From positions 8,943,858-9,007,857 of the forward strand of contig CM022671.1 of NCBI GenBank assembly GCA_012295275.1: a DNA stretch of 64,000 nucleotides. Reading direction: 5' to 3'. The stretch comes from Chrysomallon squamiferum. Taxonomy: Eukaryota > Mollusca > Gastropoda > Neomphalida > Peltospiridae. The position numbers and the translations under genes were made by a program. Position 1 is the first letter of the stretch, and every line of letters begins with the position of its first letter. Positions 14,262 to 26,563 of this stretch are shown here, one piece after another. The notes beneath the pieces were generated by a model. It had not been told where the DNA came from and ran no database searches. It worked only from the letters and a program-made list of their open reading frames with translations.

Positions 14262-14867
14262 TAATAATAATAATAATAAAACACTCACAAACCAGCTACA
14301 TAATTTAACTTTAGTCTAATTCTGTTAGAACTGTCACAGTTTAGAATATTTACAAAACATTAGTCAAAACAATCACTCTATGATTTAAATATCTAACAAA
14401 TTATCAGGCTCCATTATAAATAATTCTGTTTAATTAAGCTAAATTATATAAAATATGTAAATAGTTTAATATAAATATACTTTGATATTAGAAATTTTAA
14501 ATTGCATAATTTAATTCATACTAAAAAGATCAGTGACTGACTAAATAATATCTAAATTCAACTGGAATAAGTCAACTCAAATGTATATTTCTTAATTGGG
14601 ACAAAATAATGTATTTAGAAACAGTTAATATAATCACTTATTTCAGTGGTGGATATGTTACACTACCTTGATTTTACACAGTGAATTTAATTTGTGAAGA
14701 AAATTATAAAAATGCTTTAACCTACAGTAAACATGATTTTCTTAAATTAGTAATTTAAAAAATCTGACTGAATGTATTAATAGTATAAAATGTTATATTC
14801 TAATAATAAAATACATTTACAAAGAATCTGAAGAAAAAAACATTATAAAACTTTATGGAAGAAAATA
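7383..14867. other. Intergenic and UTR sequence between alpha-2/delta and EBP
   Basis: No exon with recognisable protein similarity was found on either strand. Short open frames here, for example 9347-9664 (-) and 10869-11132 (+), have low-complexity composition and no recognisable domain. The alpha-2/delta 3' UTR and, at the right end, the EBP 3' UTR must lie here. It contains a degenerate minisatellite (about 8165-8650), A-rich and AAT/AAC triplet tracts (13466-13486, 14230-14280) and TA microsatellites near 12777-12815. Confidence 0.65.
8165..8650. repeat. Degenerate ~30-40 bp minisatellite
   Basis: A loose unit resembling 'ttcattacatcatgtataa' plus 'agttctaggc' recurs more than ten times with strong divergence (for example near 8191, 8227, 8262, 8372, 8490). 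The same array occurs at about 28427-28912 in the second copy. Boundaries and unit length are by-eye estimates. Confidence 0.6.
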
Positions 14868-16805
14868 TTATGACAGTTTCACCTTAACACTGTCTTGAAA
14901 ACTCTGACAGCAGGCGAGCTTGTATGATGCTTGTATAATTAAAATGACTGGTATAATAATCCATAAACTGTTCATAAATACAAAATAAAACCAGAAATAC
15001 TGTGGATGGTACATTTCTCCATGTGTGAAGTCTTCTTGGATTTCTGTCATGAAGTACAAAGTGTCTCCATACAGCTCACAAAGGGAAACAATTAGCTGTA
15101 AAATATACCGGTATGGGCTGTTGCGGAAATACGCTATCACTGTAAATATGCACAGGGGTCCATCTACAAAGGCTGTGATTCTTTCCATACACAGTACAAA
15201 GGTGTCTGAGCTGGAATAAGAAAAAGTAAGAACAAATTTGAAAAATTAGGTTATTACGTTCTGTATCTAAGTTCCTTTTAGCAATGTAATGTGAAAGAGG
15301 AAATCCACTATTGCCACATCAGTGACTCTGTTATATGTATCTTCTTAGAGATTAGTAAAAAACATAACTGATTATTAGCTGGGAAGAAACATAATGGGTG
15401 CACTGAAGAGAGACAGATACAGTTCTGTCCAAAATTCCTACCACTGAGTAATAGAAGGTTCAAACTCAAAGGAAGAAAGATGAAAAAATGTATGTATATA
15501 TATATATATATATATATTGGTAATTTAATAATAGGTTTTATCATTTATCACCACATCATAATTCTTTCACTTTTATTTATTACTCTCTACTATTTTATGA
15601 CTTAATGATCCAACCTTTTTCGGTAAAATTATAAATAACAGAATGTTTTGGGTTTTTTTGTTGTTTATTTCACAATGTTTTGCAAATACTTGTCAATGAT
15701 ACTGAATTTGTATACATAAATGGCACACCATGTCAAGATTTCAGTATTTTAATCCCTAAACTTTTGTAGTGTTTTATTAGTAGATATAATCTACAACACT
15801 CCAATAACCATTTTAAGAGGTCACTCACTACCTTAATTTGACTACAATATCTACAACTGTCACCAAAATATGAATAAACAGATAAATACATTTTGTATAA
15901 ATCTCCTGATTTCTGGATCATCCCCTCCTAATCATAACCAATATTTACTGTTATTAAAATTAAGTGCTACAAAAAAGATAAAACAGCTGTAACAATAATA
16001 ACGAAAACAACAACAACTAAAAAACTAAAATATTTTTACTGTTTTTCCTTATTCTGACTTTTATTTAAATTTATTTATGTGAAATAACATCAGAATTAAA
16101 CTGGGAAAATATCCTCACGTGCTTGCTATTTATTTTATTTGTCATACTTTATTATTAACAAAGATTGTTGGAAAAGATAAAAAACTAAACATGTAAGTTT
16201 ATTAATTTTTACGTGGCACCTAAGCAGAGTGTGATTTTGTCTCCCTACTCTGTGTTGTTTAAAATTAAAAATCTCTATATTTCGGCATAAAATAAATATG
16301 AATGACACTTGACAGTAAAGATTTAAAATAATTTATTCTAATATATTTTATTATTTAAATTTTATTAATGCATTTCTAGAAATTTCTCTAGACTTGTTCA
16401 GTAACATAAAAAAATGGCGTTAAATAAATAATCTAAATACAAACCTTAAATACCGACTGTCACCTTTGCTGTATTCTTTCCCTAGAAATAAAAAAATTAT
16501 ATTTCAATCAGAATTTTTAAAACATTTTATTTTAAAAAAAAAAGGTATCTATATTTGCATGCTTAAAAACCCAGAAAAACCCCACCCCTCCAAAAACCTC
16601 ACACAACTCCACCCCTCCCATAAAAAAAAAACAACCCCTGAAAAAAGAAAAACAGAAAGAAAAAGAAGAAACAGATGGTGATGACAGTAGCAGATCTGTG
16701 GGACATTAATAGATTATATCATACATATATAAATAGCTCTCATAATTATACTTGAACAGAAATTCATAAAAAAAAGTATGTCCAGATTCATGAGATAACA
16801 AGAAT

Positions 16806-16880
<75 letters not shown>

Positions 16881-17280
16881 ATAAAGAAAATTCTAAATTC
16901 TAATAGTAATAAGTAAATAACTTACATATCTGACCAAGAAAGGACATTCTTCCTGCCAAAGTCTGATGATAAATACCAAAATATCCTTCCAGAATGGAGT
17001 GAATAATGCCGGACATTACGAACCAGCAGAGGACCAAACGCTGTGTGAAAGAGAATCTGACATTTGTCACAGAACTAGCGTAGATCCATAGCAGAACCAA
17101 ACATACTCCGATCACACCGAAAAATAAAAGAAAAAGCTCCACAGTCGGAATTTCGTTCGGAACATAGTGAGGAAGTTTAAGATCCCTAGGATAATATGGA
17201 TGCATCGGTTCTGAATTCATACTTTCGAAAAGTAAACTACCAGTGTTATTAACACTTCGAAACACAGGCGAATAAACCAT
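14868..17280 (-). CDS. EBP: 3-beta-hydroxysteroid delta8,delta7-isomerase (emopamil-binding protein), copy 1
   Basis: EBP is an ER membrane enzyme that moves the sterol double bond from C8-C9 to C7-C8 in late sterol synthesis. The gene has three exons on the minus strand: 17280-16926, a 37-base micro-exon 16481-16445, and 15210-14868, joining in frame to about 244 residues (human EBP has 230). Family signatures are HPYYPRDLKLPHYVPNE near the N-terminus, a CWF...IHSILEGYF block, the micro-exon peptide WKEYSKGDSRY, CMERITAF, the strongly conserved YGDTLYFMTE, and HPQYFWFYFVFMNSLW. Glutamates of the EXPERA domain (in LEGYF and FMTE) and several membrane helices are present. The first ATG at 17280 adds about 25 residues before the conserved start, and a second ATG (residue 21 or 26) is possible. 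The polybasic C-terminal ER tail of the human protein is short here. Confidence 0.97.
15240..15817. repeat. ~0.55 kb internal direct duplication, unit A (EBP intron 2)
   Basis: This stretch matches 18577-19103 in the same orientation, including 'gggaagaaacataatgggtg' and 'tggcacaccatgtcaagatt', with moderate divergence and indels. It starts about 30 bases outside the EBP exon 3 acceptor. No coding frame is conserved. It may be a dispersed repeat family member or a local duplication. Equivalent sites in the second 20 kb copy are about 35514-36093 and 38878-39401. Confidence 0.85.
16808..16876. repeat. (GA)n microsatellite in EBP intron 1
   Basis: An almost pure GA dinucleotide run of about 70 bases lies some 50 bases inside EBP intron 1. 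It reads as CT on the coding strand. The matching run in the second copy (about 37095-37170) is longer and has an interruption, so it is a length-variable site. Confidence 0.95.
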
Positions 17281-17329
17281 TTAAACAGTTATGTGACTTA
17301 TCTACAACCTACCACCCTCATCTGCCGAT

Positions 17330-17420
17330 TGAAAAAACCAATCAAAGTTCTCGCCAGCGAAAGGGGCGGATAATTCATTTATAAATACAGTGACAAAGCC
17401 GTCACTTCTCGTGGTATCGT
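17330..17420 (-). promoter_or_regulatory. Likely EBP promoter region
   Basis: Just upstream of the EBP start codon the base composition becomes less AT-rich and contains a CCAAT box (CCAATC 17338-17343), a GC box (GGGGCGG 17363-17369) and a TATA-like TTTATAAATA (17378-17387). No sterol response element matching the usual consensus was recognised. The transcription start was not determined. The same elements occur at about 37631-37680 in the second copy. Confidence 0.5.
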
Positions 17421-18576
17421 TCCGGCTTTTATTTATTAGTTTATTATAATTATTTTGTAAACATATAAAATGCTTATAATATTTGTTACCAAGTTTTGAC
17501 AACAAAATTGGGGAAAGATTCCGATCATTCCGGATCCCACCCTCCAGCATGCAATTTTTGAATTACAGTAGAGAACTTTGTTTCATTATAAAACTTTGTT
17601 TCATTCCAAAACTTTATCGAGTCATGACTGTCAAAAAAAAAAAAAAAAAAAAATAATAATAATAATAATAATAAATAAATAAATAAATATATAAAAATTA
17701 AAGTTACTATTAAATAAAATTAACTATAAAGACTACCAAATTTTAAATCAACGTAAATTTAATTTTTATGCTTATGAATAGTTGTTCTGATCTAATAATT
17801 GAAAAAGTAATACTGGTATTGCTAAATAATAAATAAATAAATAAATAAAGTGCTACAACAACACTTACAACATAAAACAGCTGTAACAATAATAATGAAA
17901 ACAACAACAACCAAAAAAAACAACAATGTTTTTACTGTTTATAAAATTATTTGGATTGCATTTTTTTATTTAATTCTTTCACAACACTGGACTAACAGAT
18001 ACATTAATGAGTGATGTCAGAATATGAGGTGATGAAAAGCCATGAAAATTTTAAAACAAAACCTAATGGCCATACTCTGAATTGTTTGCATTTATGTGTA
18101 TATTTACACACATAGGTACAGAATGTAAGTATAATAATAATAACAGTAATAATAATAACAAAGAAAAATAATGATGCTCTCGACCAGATATAAAACATAT
18201 TAATCTAACAGCAGCTGATCAAGGTTTTAACGCTGTCTTCTGGATTTAAATGAGTAATATTTCAGTTTTAAACACTAACATATGAGTCACAACTATCTGA
18301 AATTAAAAACTTCTTTTTAATTTTATTTATTACAATAAACAGAAAATCAGAGATCAAAAATAAAATAAACGATTTCTAGGAAAAAAAAATTAGTTCCTTT
18401 AATTAAAGAATAAAGCCAAAATTTTAAAGATAATATTAGCTGAATTAAATAAAAATAGTAAATTTATTAAAGATAACTCAAAAATCTCATGTGTATATAT
18501 AGATATATATTTACCTGAAGTAAATTTTAAAGGTAATCTGTATCTTGTTAAATTGAAAAATAAAACTGAAAGTATT

Positions 18577-19103
18577 GAAAAATTAGGTTATCATGTTCTG
18601 TAACTTAGTTCCTTTTAGCAATGTAATATGAAAGAGGAAACCAACTTTTGCCACATCAGTGACTCTGTTATATGTATCTTCTTAGAGATTAGAAGAAACA
18701 AACATAACAGATTATTAGCTGGGAAGAAACATAATGGGTGCACTGAAAATTCCAACCACTGAGTAATAGAAGGATCAAACTCGAAGAAAGAAAGATGAAA
18801 AAAATAAAATGTGTGTGTATATATATATATTGGTAATTTAATAATAGGGTTTTATCATTTATCACCACATTTTACTTCTCTCTCTTTCATTTATTACTCT
18901 ACCTTTTCAGTAAAATGTTAAATAACAGAAATGTTTTGGGGTTTTTGTTGTTTATTTCACAATTTTTGCAAATGCTTGTTAATGATATTGAATTTGTATA
19001 CATAAATGGCACACCATGTCAAGATTTCAGTATTTTAATCCTTGAACTTTTGTAGTGTTTTATTAGTAGATATAATCTAAAACACTCCAGTAGCCATTTT
19101 AAA
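18577..19103. repeat. ~0.55 kb internal direct duplication, unit B (upstream of EBP)
   Basis: This is the partner of 15240-15817 and lies about 1.3 kb upstream of EBP. It lacks a short block present in unit A (around 15397-15425) and differs in the TA microsatellite length. The divergence between A and B is clearly greater than that between the two 20 kb copies, so this duplication is older. Confidence 0.85.
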
Positions 19104-19106
19104 AAT

Positions 19107-19330
19107 CTGAATTGTTCATCTAATGGATTAAGTGCAGAAAACTTAATTATTTAATAACCGTCTGTTGCTATATTTATTATGTAAGATAAAACATACCAGT
19201 AAGTACAAAAATGATAAAACTGGAAGTATGTTATTAAGAAACTTGAATAGTTCAACTAATGGATTAAGTGCAGAACATTTAATTATTTAATAACTGTGCT
19301 GCTATATGTATTATGTTGGATAAAAGATGA
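19107..19330. repeat. Two-copy tandem repeat, period ~136 bp
   Basis: The text around 'taatggattaagtgcagaa' at 19121 recurs at 19257 with the following 'ttaattatttaataac' block. About 90 bases are shared between the two units. Nothing else was recognised here. Confidence 0.8.
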
Positions 19331-20795
19331 CTTAATATCTAATAATGTATGAATGTAATTAATGTTTTATATACGATTTATATTTTAATATAATTAAATT
19401 TAATATTTTGTAAGATTAAAATGTTCCATAATATTATATTGAAGCCACCACTGTGGAGACAGATTTTATCTTGCAAGCCATGTCAGCTAAAAAAAACAAA
19501 AACAAAAGAAACATATTTGACTATTTTTTATTCACTGACTCATCAATGGGTCATAATCTAATACTAATATATAATGAAAAATTTAATTCTAAATATCAAC
19601 ATTATCTAATGTCACAATTCCAATGTTGTGCTGAAAAGTAATTTCTCAGAAACAGAAGAGAACATCAGTTTAGTACTAGGTTGTATCAGAGTCAGGAGTT
19701 GAGGTCTGGATGGGAAAGTCAACAAAGGATCAATGTTTTGAATCTTTGTATTCCATTGTTTGCTTTTTAGTTCATTCGCATTTGCCAGGGAACACCACAT
19801 TTAAAAAAAATTTAATACAAAGGTAAGATCAACATCAACACACAGACTTTTCCCAAGTAGAATGTGCAATAGGTTTTTGGGGTGGGTTTCAAAATTTGCA
19901 TTAATGAAATATTTTTTTATCTAACTGAAAAAGATTATATGTATTTACTTCAAGTAAATTTTAAAGCTAACCTGTACCGTGTATATTTACATTCCAGCTG
20001 TTACTTTTTAATATAATGTTTGTTTGCAAATAACATTATTCCTACATTTTATGCTATTATTTAATACATTTAGGCCGTTTCTAAAAATCATGTTTACAGT
20101 ATGTTTGTGTATCTGTGTGGCTCTTTGATGTAATGTAGTGTAATGAAATGTACTATGGTATATTAGTACTGCACAACATGGTATAACTTAGCCTAGCATG
20201 ATGCAGTTGAGTATATAATAGTATAATACTCTTTATATAACAAATCCAAAATCACATCTGTTATTCAGTGATGTATGCAGATTGATGGATCTCAGTTATA
20301 ATGTGTTATATTCATTTCTGTCAATGTGCAGCCATTACAAATCATTCAGAATCCTTTTCACAGAGAGTAACATATAGACCTGTGGTGTTTCAGTCTAATA
20401 AGTAGACAGCTGCTGAACAGTTTGGCCTGTCAGGAATCTTTGTTCAGTTGATCAGTTCTCTTTTCTGCTCAGATTATCAAAGGAAGGCGGTTGATAATAC
20501 TTTCATAAAATATGTTTGGTTTTCATTTTTTCTCCAGTAGAATTTGCTCTCAGGTGTGGTGGTTTCTGTCAGAAAGAAAAAGAAAGAGAAAAACAAATAG
20601 AAAACATCATATATCATAAATGCTGGTCAAGTGATTAGCAAATAAAAACAGAAAAATCGTTAATGATTCTAAAAATTTAACAGTAAATAAAAAATTAATA
20701 AACAGTAAACAATTTCAGCAGAGCTAACGTGGCAAATTATGAAATTATTTTAATTTTAACAAATTAAATTTTCCTTTAGTGTGAATAAACTGGCT

Positions 20796-20884
20796 TTTAA
20801 TAAAATTGTTTTTTAAATATTATTTGTTAATGTTCTTATCTGAGGTTAATAAAAAGAAAAAAATCTTGTATAAAGAATTTAATA
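20796..20884 (+). repeat. ~90 bp dispersed repeat, copy 1
   Basis: This stretch, including 'atattatttgttaatgttct', is nearly identical to 49996-50087 in an SLC25A26 intron in the same orientation, and also recurs at about 41096-41186 in the second 20 kb copy. It ends in an A-rich tail-like segment. It looks like a fragment of an interspersed element, but I could not assign a family. Confidence 0.8.
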
Positions 20885-21022
20885 TTAAATTTAAGAAAAA
20901 AACAAGAATTACAACAAATGCAATTTATGTTTTTGAGATTATGATTAACATGTCATTAATTGATATTTTAAAAAAAATCTCTAGTAACACTTTAGTCATT
21001 AAAGAACAATAAAACTGCAGTG

Positions 21023-23663
21023 TCATACCATGTGATCAGGTCGATGGTCCTTCTTTCTATTCTTTTGTTTACTTCTTTTCTTTTTCCTTTTTCTTTTGAA
21101 AGGTTGTTGTTGTTTCTTAGTTTCTTCATCACTATTCTGAAAGTGAAACAAATAAGTATATATTTCACCTGTTCAAAGCATTCTCATTTTTCAAATAAGA
21201 TTATGTAAAAATGAATGATTATTTAGTGTACAATTCTGAATTATTGGTTAGTTAATCATTTATGTATAAAAATGTTATTAGCTTTCAAATCTTTTTGTAT
21301 TACTTCAGTATTAATAAAACTTAGTGCAAAGAAAACTATACTGGATATAAAGCTCTCCACTTTGACAAATGAAAGACTCTTTATGAAAAAAAGAAGAAGA
21401 AAAAATGCTCAATAATCAAACCATATTATCTGTAAATTAATATTACAAAGCTCAATTCCACACTGATTACTATATTCTTTTCAGGTTTTCTTTTGAAGTT
21501 TTATTTTGCTAAGATATTAAATCTTAAAGGTAAATTAAAAAATAAAAATAAACATTAATGATTAAATTATTTAGTAACTTCACAGCACTAATGCAACTAA
21601 TTAGTTATTAATTTCTCATAAATTTCAAAAAATAAAATAACAGACAATCAAATGCCAACTCAGTTAAAAGTTCTTGACTGAAAAAACTTAACAATGCTTT
21701 ATTACCTGATGAAACAATTAGATGTCAAAATAAAAGATGACCTACACTCTAGAGCTTATACTGTCAGTCTGCAGAAGATTTCCTTTAGATACAGACATGA
21801 TAAAAGGAAAATATCAGCTATGTGGGTTTTATTTTATCAAATATAATTATTAGCAACACCCTCTAAAAAAAAAAACGAAAAAAAAACAACCACATAAATA
21901 TTATATATATGTAGCTGCTGAAAAATAAAACAGTCCTCAAGAATATGTGTATTTGGTTTTATTTTATTTCTACTACTATATCTGCATTACCTCATCTGCT
22001 GAAGTAAGTTTCAGATGTGCGTTGTCAGCATGTTCTTTTTTCACTTTAACTGCTAAATCCTTGTTCAGATCTTCTTGTGCTTTTCTCTTTTTCTTCAACA
22101 ATGTAAAAGTCTTCTCATCCCCATTCTCATTATTAACATTTTCACTTTTAACAGATTTATAAACTATTTCGTCTTCAGAACTTTTATCAGTACTGTGTTT
22201 GTTACTCATTAATTTCATCTTAATGTTTTCATTCTTTTCTTTCACTTTGTGTTTCCTTAATCCATTATCTGTTCTATCTTCTGTATTTTCAGAATAAGAT
22301 TCTACAATTTTCTTTTTTCTAATTTTTCCACAATAATTTCCATCTACAGAATCAGGAACCAAAGGTGGATTAGATTCATTATCTCCAATACTGGATTTCT
22401 TCTTTTTTCTTTTCTTTTCCTTTATTTCCATAGCTGATTCAGAATGTTTGTCATTAAAAGTGTTTTCAGATTTAATAATAGTAGCTTCCTCTGAAGAATC
22501 AGGAACCAAAGGTGGATTAGATTCATTATCTTCAATATTGGATTTCTTCTTTTTTCTTTTCTTTTTCTTTTCCTTTATTTCCATAGCCGATTCAGAATGT
22601 TTGTCATTAAAAGTGTTTTCAGATTTAATAATAGTAGCTTCCTCTGAAGAATCAGGAACCAAAGGTGGATTAGATTCATTATCTTCAATATTGGATTTCT
22701 TCTTTTTTCTTTTCTTTTTCTTTTCCTTTATTTCCATAGCCGATTCAGAATGTTTGTCATTAAAAGTGTTTTCAGATTTAATAATAGTAGCTTCCTCTGA
22801 AGAATCAGGAACCAAAGGTGGATTAGATTTATTATCTCCAATACTGGATTTCTTCTTTTTTCTTTTCTTTTCCTTTATTTCCATAGTTGATTCAGATTGT
22901 TTCTCATTAAAAGTGTTTTCGGATTTAATAATAGTAGCTTTGTCTGAAGAATTAGACATATTCTTTTTATTAGGAACAATTGTATTTTCAAGCTTTTTAA
23001 AATCTATAATTTGTTCAGAAAAATTTGAAAATTTTCTTTTCTTTTTATTAGAAACAGCCATATTTTGTGCTTCTTTTGCACTTTCAATGTCCATTTCAGA
23101 CTGGCAAGCCTGGTTTATTTTCAGTACTGGAGTCACAGCTGAAAAATAATTGAAGTAGTAAAAAAAAGGTTTACTGAAAACATATTTAAAAAAGATAACA
23201 CACACAAAAATTATATTTTATTTCTTAGTTGCCATTTTAACTAAAACTTATTTTTAAATTTTAATTATCCATACTGTTTATGGAAAACTATTGTAGTTTT
23301 AATTTTCTAAAATTTTCCAAACTACAACGTGCTTTAATAATAATTATTAAAAAAAACAGGACAAGATGCCATGAACCATACACACACATCAGATCTTTTT
23401 ATACATTATATTTAAAAGCTGTTTATACAACAGAAATTTCATCAGTACCTTTTGTTCTTATACAAAAGTTTTTCTGAACTTTCTACTAATTTCTTCTTGT
23501 GATTTTAGTTTTTGTTATTTGCCAACAAGTTTCTTATCTCTCCACAGAATTATAAGAACCCTTATTTTGAGTTATTTTGCTGGTGTCTGATTTCTTCAAA
23601 GATGAAACTTTACTGTCTTCTTCAAAATATTTGTCTTCTTCAGCAAATGAATATTTTCTTCTT
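21023..23663 (-). CDS. Lysine-rich repeat protein, 3' exons, copy 1 (partial, frame-shifted)
   Basis: Copy 1 of the gene modelled in full at 41321-46799. Exons are 23663-23449, 23138-21991 and 21136-21023 (stop TGA 21023-21025); the two 5' exons lie beyond the contig end. The large exon encodes four tandem units of 49-51 residues, each with ATIIKSEN, a basic run such as KKKKRKKKK, and NPPLVPDS. All four units are open here. However, near 23101-23115 there is one more base than in copy 2, which breaks the frame between the exon's first codons and the repeat block. Exon 3 is also two bases shorter than in copy 2. These breaks sit near the contig end and may be consensus errors. I do not recognise the family. 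Confidence 0.7.
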
Positions 23664-23800
23664 CTGAAAATTATAAGTTTGGATTTTATTTTATTTCAAA
23701 CACATTAACTATATATTTTAATTTGGACCATTATAAGGTGTATATGGTTCTACACACATGTAAATAATGATTTGCAGTAACTGTGTAGAAAATGAATAAA

Positions 23801-24000
23801 NNNNNNNNNNNNNNNNNNNNNNNNNNNNNNNNNNNNNNNNNNNNNNNNNNNNNNNNNNNNNNNNNNNNNNNNNNNNNNNNNNNNNNNNNNNNNNNNNNNN
23901 NNNNNNNNNNNNNNNNNNNNNNNNNNNNNNNNNNNNNNNNNNNNNNNNNNNNNNNNNNNNNNNNNNNNNNNNNNNNNNNNNNNNNNNNNNNNNNNNNNNN
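23801..24000. other. Assembly gap, 200 Ns
   Basis: Exactly 200 Ns separate the two copies of the 20 kb segment. The round size marks a scaffolding gap of unknown true length rather than a measured one. Confidence 1.
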
Positions 24001-26563
24001 TAATTATAAATAAAGAAATAAATAAAATAATAAAAAAGACAAAAGAAATTAAAATAAATAAATACAAAACAACATTTTAAAAAAAATTTTTTGCATGGAA
24101 TTAAATATAATTATTTAGTTATTTATTATTTTTAGCTTTTATTTCTAAAAATGTTGAAGTACAGATTTCATATTTGTAATGTTTCTGACTTTAAAACATG
24201 CATGAATATAACATTTCGATTATATTTCTTTAATTTAATTATGTTAATTTTAATTTTTAGTCTTTTTCCATATCTCAGACATTTTAATTTAAATCTGTGT
24301 TTGTGTTTTTCTTAAAAATAAAAATCAGTATAAAACTGCCTTCAAAAACTATAAAATAAAAATAAAAAACATTATAACAAATTATATCTTTGCTCACAAC
24401 CAACCAATTTTAATGTAATTTCCACCATTTTGTTAACATTCAAAATAACAACAAAAATCCTTTTCATTCTTTTATTTATTATTAAAATATCTCATTTATG
24501 AATGTTTTTGTTTTTTTTGCAACCTTCGCTACAATTATTTCTAAAAATTTAATGCCAAGAAAAATTCTCCTGTCTTGCTTCATATAACATTAAATTTTAA
24601 CCTGTCTACTTTTGTAAAATTTGGCCTAACCTTGTTGCAATCTCTCTTTCATATTACATTTCATTCTAGCTTCTCTTATTTTTCATAATTTTGCCCCCTC
24701 TTTTATTCAATTTCTTCTTTTTTCCTGTAATATACACACTACATTGTAGCATGTCCCATTTTTTTCATAATTCTGTCTTTCTTATTTGTATCCACAGAAC
24801 TAAATCTTTAGCCACTCTCATTCTTACATAATTCTTGCCCCTCTCTTTTTTATATTCAAGTTCATGTTAGTCTCTCTCATACTTCTAAATTTTTTCCTTC
24901 CTATTTCACATTATAATTCACGTTAGTTTTCATTTTTCTGTAAATTTTGTCCTATTTCACATTAAAATTCATGATAGCTTCATTTTTTTTCTTCTAAATA
25001 GTGTCCTTCTAATTTCACATTAAGGTTCATTTTAGTCTCTAAATTATGCACATCTTATTCCATGTTAAAGAACATTTCTAATTGTACATGATTTAGTTTT
25101 AATAATTTAAATTAATATTATTATTTGACTCAGGCTGTGTTGCTCATTTTACAGCTGTGATTCCAGCCAATGCAGACCAATATGTGTCAGTTTTATAGAT
25201 AAGTAGACAACGTGACTGCATGTCTAACTCCTCACACTTCACAGTGCTTATAAAACTTAGCGAAACACCAAGTTTTAGACTTCGTTAAATTGGATAATAA
25301 TAATACGTCACAATAATAAAGATGTATAAATTAGAGTATAATAACAAAATACTTTGTTTTGTTATTTTAATTAAAAGTCATTAAAAAATAACGAAGAAAT
25401 AATATTACATCAAATAAATAAATAAAATAAAAAAATAATAATAAAAAATAAAAATAAATCATAATTAAATAAAATAAATAAAATAGAAAATTAATTAATT
25501 AAAAAATAGTAATAGTGTAAGAATTTTTTTAAAGATAAGTAAATAAACATATATAAAATTCAATTAAATTTATTAATAATCTGTCAATCTATCAATACAT
25601 ACATACACACATATCAATTAAATTTAAAAAAAAAAGAAGAAGACTACAAGTTTTATAAGCACAATACTGTAAACGGTTTTCAAATAATTTGCACTCTACT
25701 TCATTTTATTTTTACATAAATAAAAATCAAATGATAAAAATACAATTCTATTTTTATTTATTTATTTATTTAAAACACATATAAATACATTTTGTTCTGT
25801 ACATTTTTTTTAATTGTTTTTATTGATTTTGTGGTTAAGATTCTTGATAATTCGTTTAAAATATTTCTAAATTTTAAATTATTTCTGTTAATTTTATGGA
25901 TGTAAGATTTTGTGGATTCTAAATATTCTATATATATTTTTTCTTTTGAACACCATATTCTTTGAACATTACAAGTCCTCTGTTATCTAGGCATGTGATA
26001 CATTTTTTATTCTGTACAGTTTATTGTATTTAATATTCATGTATTCTGTTTACTGTACTTCATTCTGGCATGAATAAGATTGTGCTTGTTTGTTTCATCC
26101 TATTTTAATTAGAGAAGGTTCCATAGAAATATAGAATTTTGATTATAAACATTTTTTGATTTTATAATAAAAATTACTCCTGGGATGCTTTTCTTTAAAA
26201 TTTATAGAAAAAAATTACTCACATCTGTTTTATTTATATATTTGTTATCATTAATAACTCAGATTTACCAGATGTGTAAATATTGCAATTATTAGTAAAA
26301 TAATAAATAAATGTTTAAAATAAGACATATCTATGTGTGAGTCTATGTTTGTGTTTCTGTGTGCATATTTACATACTAGCATGTTTTTTTTTTTGTAAAT
26401 TAATGAATATTCTACTTAGTACAGAAGTGTAAGTATGTATGTATTGTTGTATCAGTATGTGAACTGATGTTTAAATGCATGTGGGATGGATGGGAGGTGA
26501 ACTGTGACTAAACTAAAACGACGTTGCTCTATGTTGTTCTCTCTCTACACATACCTGTCACAG
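24001..26563 (+). other. Second copy of the alpha-2/delta intron, 3' part
   Basis: This is copy 2 of 3618-6223. It has no exon and holds the same degenerate T/C-rich tandem repeat (about 24640-25060) and A-rich tracts. The right contig starts inside this intron, so alpha-2/delta exons 1-4 (window numbering) have no second copy. Confidence 0.9.

Larger units (their letters stand above)
17421..21022. other. Intergenic DNA between EBP and the lysine-rich gene, copy 1
   Basis: No credible exon was seen. It holds duplicated non-coding blocks (18577-19103; a short one at 17848-17942 that matches 15960-16048), the 136-bp tandem pair, a poly-A/AAT run near 17632-17690 and a ~90 bp dispersed repeat at 20796-20884. 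The 3' UTR of the lysine-rich gene should occupy its right end. Equivalent sequence in copy 2 runs to 41320. Confidence 0.65.
3618..23800. repeat. 20.2 kb duplicated segment, copy 1 (left contig end)
   Basis: From 3618 to the N gap the sequence matches 24001-44193 in the same order and orientation, including introns, UTRs and intergenic DNA. The offset drifts between about 20,263 and 20,340 bases through small indels and one ~77-base intron difference. The copy stops exactly at the gap, where the matching position in copy 2 (44193) continues into unique sequence. This suffix-prefix arrangement is what two overlapping, unmerged contigs produce. Confidence 0.97.

Noticed and set aside
22448-23149. 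233-residue plus-strand open frame with phenylalanine-rich repeats
   Set aside because: It is the antisense of the lysine-rich repeat exon: poly-Lys codons read backwards as poly-Phe. The minus-strand frame has matching splice phases and upstream exons, so the plus-strand frame is a shadow. The same holds for 42755-43534.
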